This document shows, piece after piece, positions 56,937-64,000 of a stretch of DNA of 64,000 bases. The notes beneath the pieces are model-generated. The model was not told the origin of the DNA and searched no databases. It worked only from the letters and a program-made list of their open reading frames with translations. A program made the position numbers and the translations under genes. This stretch comes from Lactuca virosa (taxonomy: Eukaryota > Streptophyta > Magnoliopsida > Asterales > Asteraceae). Numbering within the stretch: the stretch's first letter is position 1; each line of letters starts with the position of its first letter. The stretch spans positions 41,051,002 through 41,115,001 of the forward strand of contig CAKMRJ010003334.1 in assembly GCA_928212115.1 (NCBI GenBank), read 5' to 3'.

Positions 56937-58493
56937 TCATACTTAACTTGTAGTTTCTTAGATCTCCTTGTGGTCATCTTTATGAGGTTTTGGGTCCAAG
57001 GAGCTTGATCCTTGGGACTTGGACGTCCCAAGTCGATTTACACACAGATCTGGAACCTTGGAGGGTCCTCATGGCATAAAGGTGCCATCTTTATGGCCAT
57101 GAGAACCCCAAGAATGAAATAAACCCCATTTTTGGTGCTTTGAGCATAAAAGTCCCATGCATGAACGTAAAGTTCATGGCTTTACATGTTATACCGATCT
57201 TAGGAGCCTAGATCTACTTTCTGGATGAGTTTTGCACATCAAAAATCGAATTATTAGACTTGGACATGCATGGACTCGGCGAGTCGTTCTTGGGACTCGG
57301 CGAGTCGTGAGTTGGTTCCCAAATCTGTCATGACTCAGAGGAACCCATTTTAGTTCAGAAGGGATTTGGATGAGTCCAAGGAAGGGACTCAATGAAATGG
57401 ACAAAGACATGGATCTGGAAACCATGGGACTCGGCGAGTGCAGGAACGTACTCGGCGAGTCCAAGGCCATCTCCCAACTCATGAAGACGGACTCGACGAG
57501 TTGTTCATACAACTCGGTGAGTCAAAGACTAGACACGTTCATAAGATGAAGATAAACTCGACGAGTTAAGGAGGAACTCGGCGAGTCAGATGAAGATTGT
57601 CCCAAGGTTTTAGTTGAAGGAGAACTCGTCGAGTTCTTACTAAACTATACCCTAAGGATAGTTGTCGGTTTCTGACTAAGTGTCATTGTGGAAATTATAG
57701 CCGGAGAGTCGCCGGAGCAGCAGTCAGATATTTCCACTTAGTGTTCAGCAGCCAGTTATGTGAGGTGAGTTTCCTCATTTAGGAACGGGTCTACGGCCAC
57801 AATGTCCGCCCGTTTAGATATAGTAGTTCCGGATTTTGGTCTGATGCCGGGGTGATTCCGAGAAGTAGTATGTATGCCTGATGTCTTTGTGATTCATGCA
57901 TGTTTATGTTATGTGCTTTGTGTTCCGGACTTCGGTCCGATGCCGGGAAAGCCCGATGCAGTAGTTATATGTTTATGTTACATGTTTATGTATATGTTAT
58001 GTTCAGTTATTCCGGACTTCGGTCTGATGCAGTGGGCAAGGCCCGAGTTATTTCGGACTTCGGTCCGATGCAGTGGCAAGGCCCAAGTTATTCTGAACTT
58101 CGGTCTGATGCAGTGGGCAAGGCCCAAGTTATTCCGGACTTCGGTCTGATGCAGTGGGCAAGGCCCAATATGTGCTTTATGTGTTATTGTATGGTATGTG
58201 GTAGTTTGGGGGAGCTCACTAAGCTTTGTGCTTACAGTTTTCAATTTTGGTTTCAGGTACTTCCACTAGCAAAGGGAAGGGCTCGGGATGATCGCATGAC
58301 ACACACCACAGTCTTCAGCCTGGGAGTTTTACTTTGATATTTTTGAAATGATATTTGACATGAGATTTGTCATGTGATGGATATTATGGAAATTTGAACT
58401 CATATTTTATGATTTTGACACTTTGGTAATGAAACGATGGTTTTAATATTGTTTTTAAACGAAATTTTTGGGTGGTATTTTTGGGATGTTTCA
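56931..58493 (+). repeat. C 3' LTR, 5'-truncated
   Basis: Matches 20173-21913. The first 416 bp are missing, and an internal deletion of about 138 bp lies near 57647 (between copies of AAACT/TACCCTAAGG flanks). Intron-like segment 57765-58256. Four 41-bp hairpin units at 58007-58169 against five in the 5' LTR. Confidence 0.93.
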
Positions 58494-58498
58494 TTTGT

Positions 58499-58834
58499 TG
58501 TCAAAAGGTTCTTCCGAACGACAATTGATTTCTTGAACAACACTCAGGATATCTAGAGCAAAAGCAGCCACGATCACTTATGGAAGATTGTTGAACCTGA
58601 AACTAACCCTCCGTAGAAATCCATCTGTAAGCTTCTGATCGAAGAATAGAAATGTCCGAAGAAAGATATCATTCGTAGGAGAGCATCAGAAGAAGTTGAC
58701 TTTTGTATTTTGTCTTTTGGTGATAGCAATTATTAACTACCATTTTGTAATGATTATCAATCCTTAACTGCTTTAGTAAATCTTATCACAATCGTGTGTT
58801 AGTTGTTATTTACAAGATTATCCTTCATCATGTC
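58499..58834 (+). pseudogene. Target sequence, part 3
   Basis: After one TTTGT, sequence continues from 19756. A short frame (about 23 codons) then stops. Later bases look untranslated and promoter-like. Unrecognised. Confidence 0.3.
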
Positions 58835-58842
58835 TATAAAAG
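58835..58842 (+). promoter_or_regulatory. TATA box of unknown unit
   Basis: TATAAAAG followed by GAGAACATGG, in AT-rich DNA with pyrimidine-rich sequence 20-60 bp downstream. A real promoter is plausible, but no gene downstream is recognised. Confidence 0.4.
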
Positions 58843-59147
58843 GAGAACATGGTTGTAGTTTCTTCTTGTACCTTTCATCATCTTTCTAGACAATCTTCAC
58901 TGAAATATAAGATTGTTCTTCGTTTGTCATGTGTATTTACTTACACATTTGGTCTTTCATTATAAGTTTATATCTTCCGTATTTACTTACTTGTCATTAA
59001 CTAAGATTAATCATGCTTTATCCCATCATGTTATGGTTTTAACATATTTTCAGATTATTTAAATTTGGTGGTAAGTGAGAAATAATTAAGACCGGAAGTA
59101 GGTAGAATTATTTTTTGAATTAGTTCCAAAATGGCAAAATGCACTAA
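58843..59147 (+). other. AT-rich intergenic DNA
   Basis: No ORF, repeat or element end seen. Confidence 0.6.
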
Positions 59148-59552
59148 TAGTCTTGAAGTGTTCTATTTTGGATCCATTAGATCTAATCGTGTACAAAATC
59201 TTGATAGTCAAAAATAGACCATTTCGGACCGAATGATATTTTTTTTAAACATAGAAAAAAAAATGATATTTTATACTATTAGTTCATTATGATGGTAGGT
59301 TTTTTAAATATCCCATAATATTATCACCGTTAAGTTGATCACTTGGGGACTAATAATTTCGTAGTCTTGAAGTGTTCTATTTTTGATCCCTTAGATCTAA
59401 TCGTGTACAAAATCTTGACAGTCAGAAATAGACCATTTCGAAATGAATGATATTTTTTAAAAACATCTATTAGTTCATTATGATGGTAGGTTTTTTAAAT
59501 ATCCCATAATATTATCACCGTTAAGTTGATCACTTGAGGACTAATAATTTCG
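59148..59552 (+). repeat. 214-bp direct tandem duplication
   Basis: 59148-59361 and 59362-59552 are copies; the second lacks about 23 bp. No coding content. Confidence 0.9.
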
Positions 59553-59915
59553 AAATGAATTTTATCCAAGCTTGAATCCGGTAAGTTTCAATTTTGAGAT
59601 TACCTATTGTCCAAAAAAATAATATTAAATAATATAATTTTGTAATGCAAATTTTCAAAGAAGGACTATGATCTTTTTTCAAACATATGGAAGGATTACT
59701 TTATCTTTTGCCGCGGGAAATCCGAATCATGTGGAAATCTAATCCAAAAAGATAATGTTTTTGGAAAGTAAGATGGGTCAATTTCTCAAATAAAAGCTAG
59801 TACGGATTGTTTATTTTTAGCAGATTTTTTTATGCAACAAAATTTAAAATTGTAGACCGGTATATTGCACATACTGATTGATTGATTGTATAGATTGAGT
59901 CTCAATTAGAGAGTT
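59553..59915. other. AT-rich DNA, nothing recognised
   Basis: No ORF, LTR end or repeat that I can support. Confidence 0.5.
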
Positions 59916-59955
59916 ATGATATATCTATAGTACCCATGATATATCTATAGTACCC
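59916..59955 (+). repeat. 20-bp tandem duplication
   Basis: ATGATATATCTATAGTACCC occurs twice in a row. The following 140 bp up to the atpA fragment are of unknown, perhaps organellar, origin. Confidence 0.85.
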
Positions 59956-60095
59956 CCGCCGATGAGACTTTCCAGCTCGAGGCTAGAAGCTACCAACACT
60001 TTAATACAAACAAAAACAGAAATCGGAATTCGTGGGGCTCGAGGCCTTACAGAAAAAGATCGATGAACGATTAAGCGAGACTTTGCCTTAGAGAC

Positions 60096-60558
60096 CTCTT
60101 TCCAAAAGGCGTGAATGTAAATAAAAAACATCCCCTGGATACGCTTCGCGCCTAGGCGGTCTTCGTAATAGAAGAGACATTTGGCGATAAGCTTGGGCTT
60201 GTTTAGAGAGATCATCATAAATGATTGAAGTGTGTCGTTCATGGTACATAAAATATTCAGCCAGAGCTGCTCCTGTATAAGGAGCGAGGTATTGTAATGT
60301 AGCAGGGGAATCCGCCGTTTCGGCTACCACAATGGTATATTCCATCGCGCCCCTTTCTTGGAAATTAGTCACTACCTGAGCCACAGAAGATGTTTTTTGA
60401 CCAATAGCTACATAAACGCATATTACATTTTTGCCTTGTTGATTTAGAATTGTATCTGTTGCTACTGTTGTTTTACCGGTTTGCCTGTCCCCAATAATTA
60501 ATTCTCGCTGACCACGTCCTATCGGAATCATTGAATCAATAGCAATAAGCCCTGTTTG
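60096..60558 (-). pseudogene. atpA: Chloroplast atpA fragment in nuclear DNA
   Basis: About 154 codons of the central part of the ATP synthase CF1 alpha subunit, minus strand, from QTGLIAIDSMIPIGRG to DVFYLHSRLLER, with the P-loop GDRQTGKT. The frame is open, but start, C-terminus and plastid context are missing and a few residues differ from the usual conserved ones (for example Arg for Gly after LLRRPP). It is an insertion of plastid DNA (NUPT), perhaps via mitochondrial DNA. Mitochondrial atp1 is the alternative but fits less well. Confidence 0.88.
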
Positions 60559-60925
60559 AAGAAGCCTTGTTTGAATCAATAGAATGGTAATACTCAACAA
60601 TTTTTATTACTGCACCAGCAATTATATCGACCTTCGTGAGAAGAGAAGAATGATTAGTTGTCAAGTTGGTGATCTCCTTTTCCATGTCTGAGCATAACTC
60701 TTCAATTTTGCGATTGACATCTTCTCTGACAGTCTTTACATCCTGAACAAAAAGAACATGATGTAGCTTCGCAACAATTTTCAATTCTTTCAATTCGCCA
60801 TTAAAGGTCTCTGATTGAACTTTGACCCTTAATTCATTTTTCTTGTCAACCTGATCGAGTTTGTTGAGAAGACGAAGCTCTTGTGATTTTAACATGAAAT
60901 CAACTTCAAAACCAGAAACTGAATG
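60559..60925 (-). pseudogene. J third ORF, continuation after stop
   Basis: Same frame as the 669-codon ORF, separated by TAA 60926-60928. Coiled-coil-like sequence matching F 46140-46480 (VREDVN, KVDII, AV). Truncated at the atpA junction. Confidence 0.7.
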
Positions 60926-62935
60926 TTAACCCCCTGCATCAGCTTGAAGTTGGAGTAAGGAGTTAAGCTTGCGGTTCAGAATCTTGAACTGTTTACCAGA
61001 CATAAACATATGATCAGAAATATTTTCCTCTTCAGGATCAAATTCGATGTCAGCAAACGAGCCTACAAATCCTCCATCATCTGTTTCATCATCATGAACA
61101 GTTCGGGGTTCTTCGGTGAATTGAGATGGGAATAATGAAGTAATAGGTTGTTGCATGATGTTTTCGAATGTGGGAGAATGAGTAGATGAAGGGATATGAG
61201 ATGTATTCGGAACAATGTATGGTGGTAATGAAATTGAAGTATCAATAATAGAGGTGTCGAAAGTAGATGATAAAACAAGTGAAGGATTACCTTGGGCTTC
61301 ATTTGTCGATACTCCATCACCCTTGTTGACATTTGCATATGTATCATATACGTGTGCACTGATGCCTGAAGTTCGAATCTCCTCATGAAATGATTCGATA
61401 GTCGAAACTTTGGGTGGTATGACAGTCGTCTGCTCAGGACTCGAAACCTTTGGTTGTTCACTTTGATTGATGGTTGTGTCCACTGTAGAAGTCTTCACAG
61501 TGCCGTCAGGATTTCCAGTCTCCTCGAAATTCGACTTAACTGGAGAATCCCTCACAGGAGAAGAATTGCCCATCTGATCATTGTTAAATGGAGATTCTGG
61601 TACAACCTCATCATCCATTGAATAATATTGAATGATTAATTTCCTCTGCTTCCTTTGTTTCTTTGAAATCTTCTTAGCCGTATCCTTTGCTCTCCTTTTC
61701 TTCGATTGTGGAGAAACATGTGTGGGTATTTCACGAATTACAACACCCTTTCGACCCAATTGAGGCTTGCAAATAAAGGATGGCGAAAAACTACCGGATC
61801 TTTCAGGAGAATGGCGAGATTTGTGAGTCATTTTCTTGAGTCTCTTCAATACTCCCGATTTCGAAGGTACCACCTCCTTCGAAGGAAGAACAGTTTCTTG
61901 AACAATAGGCTTTGATCTTTTCTTCGAAGATTCTGCTCGTACAACAACTTTCTTTGGAGACTTATCTACTTTTTCAACTGGACTGACTTTCGAAGGACTA
62001 GGCTGAACATCATTCTTTGATCCTCTTTTCTTCTTCGAAGGACCTTCACTTGTCTTTGTCAACAAAACCCCAGTTTCAATATCCGGATTGATCGTCTTCA
62101 AGTAATTCACCAAGACAGGATTAGCAGGATCAACCTTTTGAAGCATTGCATCTGGAATCCTAGCAATAGTTGGAAAAACTCCGACATCATCTTCAACTGT
62201 TTTAGGAAAATGAAATAGTGAAAACTCAACAGTTTCTTCACCCTCGGGAACTGGAATACCCTCCTTCTCATAAGCATATTGGAGAATGATGCTCCAGTAT
62301 CTAGCACACGAAATTCCATCAACAACATTTTTGTTTAGAACATTTTTCACAAACTCATTCCAAAGTTGAGTTGCATAGTCCACCTGTAAACCATAGTACA
62401 AACCAGCAACCATAGCATAAACCTCCAATCTTCCTTTGTCTAACCCAACTGTTCTTCCAGTTAGACAACGAAGGTATATCCCAAAGAAAAAATTCCACAA
62501 ACATGGTAATCTAGACTTCTTAAACTCACTGATTTTGGTGAGAGGAGGTTGATAACCCATCTCGTTGAACATACGAATGATTTGTTCATTTGTGACCTTA
62601 AAGAAGGGTTCAACATTTGGAATACTAAGAATTTGAGCAAAATTCGTTTTCGACAGTCGGAATTTCTTTTCATTCATCAGTTGAAAAGTGAGTGCGTTCA
62701 TCGTCTTGCTGTATGTAGCCGTTGAACCAGCAAGAGATAGCCAAGAAAGAGGTACGGAAAAAGATTTGAACATCGACTTGGAGAGAACAGAGTTTTGAAG
62801 AGCAACAACGAGCATCTTCAATTTATCATGATAAACAGATACATCACTTTGAACCTGTAAGTTGGTACTTTGGATCTTCATAATAGGTTGAGAATAAACA
62901 ACATCTTTAGTGGTTTGCGATTGATGAGCAGCCAT
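60926..62935 (-). CDS. Third ORF of Sirevirus J, 669 codons open
   Basis: Uninterrupted ORF starting MAAHQSQTTKDV. N-terminal region of about 260 residues is conserved with F (FSVPLSWLS, FNEMGYQPPL, LRCLTGRTVGLDKGR, VYAMVAGLYYG, GISCARYWS). A low-complexity Lys/Ser/Pro region with basic clusters (for example SKKKRGSK, SKKRRAKDTAKK), possible nuclear localisation signals, follows; then an acidic end. No signal peptide or convincing transmembrane helix, which argues against an envelope glycoprotein. Retained open frame beside the broken F copy suggests selection while the family was active. Biochemical role unknown. Confidence 0.75.
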   Translation of the reverse strand: MAAHQSQTTKDVVYSQPIMKIQSTNLQVQSDVSVYHDKLKMLVVALQNSVLSKSMFKSFSVPLSWLSLAGSTATYSKTMNALTFQLMNEKKFRLSKTNFAQILSIPNVEPFFKVTNEQIIRMFNEMGYQPPLTKISEFKKSRLPCLWNFFFGIYLRCLTGRTVGLDKGRLEVYAMVAGLYYGLQVDYATQLWNEFVKNVLNKNVVDGISCARYWSIILQYAYEKEGIPVPEGEETVEFSLFHFPKTVEDDVGVFPTIARIPDAMLQKVDPANPVLVNYLKTINPDIETGVLLTKTSEGPSKKKRGSKNDVQPSPSKVSPVEKVDKSPKKVVVRAESSKKRSKPIVQETVLPSKEVVPSKSGVLKRLKKMTHKSRHSPERSGSFSPSFICKPQLGRKGVVIREIPTHVSPQSKKRRAKDTAKKISKKQRKQRKLIIQYYSMDDEVVPESPFNNDQMGNSSPVRDSPVKSNFEETGNPDGTVKTSTVDTTINQSEQPKVSSPEQTTVIPPKVSTIESFHEEIRTSGISAHVYDTYANVNKGDGVSTNEAQGNPSLVLSSTFDTSIIDTSISLPPYIVPNTSHIPSSTHSPTFENIMQQPITSLFPSQFTEEPRTVHDDETDDGGFVGSFADIEFDPEEENISDHMFMSGKQFKILNRKLNSLLQLQADAGG

Positions 62936-63585
62936 TGTTAGGGTTTGGAGAAGAACGTGAAGAACAGTAAGAGAAAGATCACAAATCGCCTGAGAATCAA
63001 ATTGTTAGCGTAAACTTGGAATGAAATCCCCAATTCTTGTTTTATACATATCCGCAATTTGAATTCCAAACGGTTGTCATTAATAGGTTGCCACGTTTCT
63101 CCTTGAAAATCATACCAGTCGCCGGAAATCACGCCATGTCAGAAAAAAGTGATGAGTACTTTTGCCTAGAAAATCGCACAGTAACCAAACCGTCACATAA
63201 GATGTCGTTTCGATGGTACCCAGTGGATAAGAACCGTCAAAGACCTTCAGAATTGAGGTAGGGCTCTTTCACTTTTGGGTTGAAAAGCGAAGTCATGTGC
63301 CAGACTTGCGAAATCTTTAGCCTGAGTTGGTATTACTCAGAACCTTAAGGATTTCGTGAGTGCAATGTGTACCAATGAATAAGATAAGAAACAAAATAAT
63401 TTTTTTTTTATTCTGTGATGTCGAAAATAAAAATTTCGACATAAAGGCAGTTGGATCCCAGGCAAAGATCACTTCGCTAATTATCAAGAGAGATAATCAA
63501 CAGCTTGTGTGGTTTCCCGTAAAGTACAATTGAATACTTATAGAGAAGTATCGAAGGGCATCTTTTTATATGGCTTCATGGGTTG
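62936..63585 (-). other. J spacer upstream of third ORF
   Basis: Aligns with F 43560-44204, including TATA boxes and a CCCTTCGATACTT word (F near 43592, J near 63556). No coding frame with motifs. Confidence 0.75.
63040..63046 (-). promoter_or_regulatory. Possible internal promoter before J third ORF
   Basis: Minus strand TATAAAA about 105 bp before the ATG; counterpart of F 44111. Confidence 0.45.
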
Positions 63586-63895
63586 TGTTAGAACAAAGTT
63601 CTAGTAGGATCGATAGATTCTAAGCAGAAAAACAATAAATGACGTAATGAAGAACACAGGAATGGTTTAACTGATGTCGAATGATTAAGCTTCAACACCT
63701 CAGAAGAGCTTGGTTAAGAACTTCGATTGTAGAGGTGTTTAGGGTTACCAAGCAATAATAATAATAATTACGACCGTATCTAAGGCATACATGCATGCAC
63801 TATTTATAGCTTAACCCTACTTAATAATCACGGATGGACAGGCCCAATCCGGATATACAAAACTAAGCCCATGACGCAACATAAAATACCTAACA
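63586..63895 (-). repeat. LTR of copia element K
   Basis: Minus strand TGTTAGGTATTTT ... TTCTAACA, 310 bp; TATAAATA near 63801-63808. The left flank GGTTG (63581-63585) should be the target duplication; the other copy is outside the window. Confidence 0.8.
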
Positions 63896-64000
63896 ATCTC
63901 CCCCTTTGCGTCAATGGAGCCGAAAGCTCAGTTCGGTTGAGCTATAGAAGACTTCTTGACAGTCTTGAACACCTTCGGTATAATGGCCAGTAGAGTATGA
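63896..64000 (-). mobile_element. K polypurine tract and interior start
   Basis: Minus strand CGCAAAGGGGGAGAT abuts the LTR, marking it as the 3' LTR of a minus-strand copia element that continues past 64000. Confidence 0.8.

Larger units (their letters stand above)
19757..58493 (+). mobile_element. Gypsy element C, 3' end rearranged
   Basis: Begins TGTAACGCCCCG at 19757 and ends GATGTTTCA at 58493. TTTGT precedes (19752-19756) and follows (58494-58498), proving that both ends belong to one insertion despite 38.7 kb between them. The 5' LTR, PBS, leader, gag and pol are present up to 27376. The pol end, polypurine tract and the first 416 bp of the 3' LTR are gone, replaced by the reverse-oriented E/G complex. 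Confidence 0.92.
60559..63585 (-). mobile_element. Sirevirus fragment J (spacer plus third ORF)
   Basis: Minus-strand counterpart of F 43560-46500. The 3' end is replaced by the atpA fragment, and K interrupts the other side. No pol in the window. Confidence 0.8.

Noticed and set aside
59925..60242. 105-codon minus-strand ORF next to atpA
   Set aside because: Its frame differs from atpA and it overlaps the plastid fragment out of frame; no family resemblance.
60088..60600. Functional ATP synthase alpha gene
   Set aside because: Only the central third of the gene is present, fused to retroelement DNA; no start, end or plastid neighbours.

Overview
The window looks like plant nuclear DNA made almost entirely of nested LTR retrotransposons. 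An Asteraceae genome such as lettuce (Lactuca) would fit the sequence style of the LTRs, but that is an inference from general familiarity and was not tested. Evidence for a plant: Ty3/gypsy chromovirus-type and Ty1/copia Sirevirus-type polyproteins, primer-binding sites complementary to initiator Met tRNA (TGGTATCAGAGC), and a nuclear copy of part of the chloroplast atpA gene. I found no intact single-copy host gene, no rRNA or tRNA gene and no CRISPR array.

Layout. A short coding-like target sequence (1-443, 19660-19756, from 58499) was hit twice, by gypsy element B (444-19654, TSD AAACT) and gypsy element C (19757-58493, TSD TTTGT). B is heavily decayed. Its 5' LTR holds solo LTR D (1774-11011, TSD AGTTG), which itself holds A (2230-10703, TSD CTAAT). 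A is a non-autonomous element with no pol and two internal tandem arrays of hairpin-forming units. B's 3' LTR holds solo LTR I (16528-18024). C keeps nearly complete gag-pol with few lesions. Its 3' end was lost, and a reverse-oriented composite E/G (27377-56936; internal-LTR-internal-LTR, chromodomain Tekay/Del-like) now sits there, joined to C's truncated 3' LTR by a 6-bp microhomology. E's protease/pol junction is split by 16 kb holding a gypsy fragment H (polymerase end, LTR, PBS) and a large Sirevirus F (35839-48381) with a third ORF after pol. To the right of C are AT-rich DNA, a chloroplast atpA fragment (60096-60558), a second Sirevirus third-ORF copy J with a 669-codon open frame (minus strand), and the LTR of another copia element K running off the window.

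What stands out. The gypsy families B, C and E share a leader design that can be read directly from the sequence: (1) an intron-like segment inside the LTR (GGTGAGT ... TTTCAG|GTAC); (2) a second intron-like segment between the PBS and the gag ATG, which contains a conserved stem-loop with the self-complementary loop GGGCCC, like a retroviral dimerisation site; and (3) a 66-68-nt intron whose removal joins gag to protease in frame. A shares (1) and the hairpin. Each family's LTR also carries its own short palindrome in many copies. Together these suggest that splicing separates packageable genomic RNA from Gag and Gag-Pol mRNA. That functional reading is inference.
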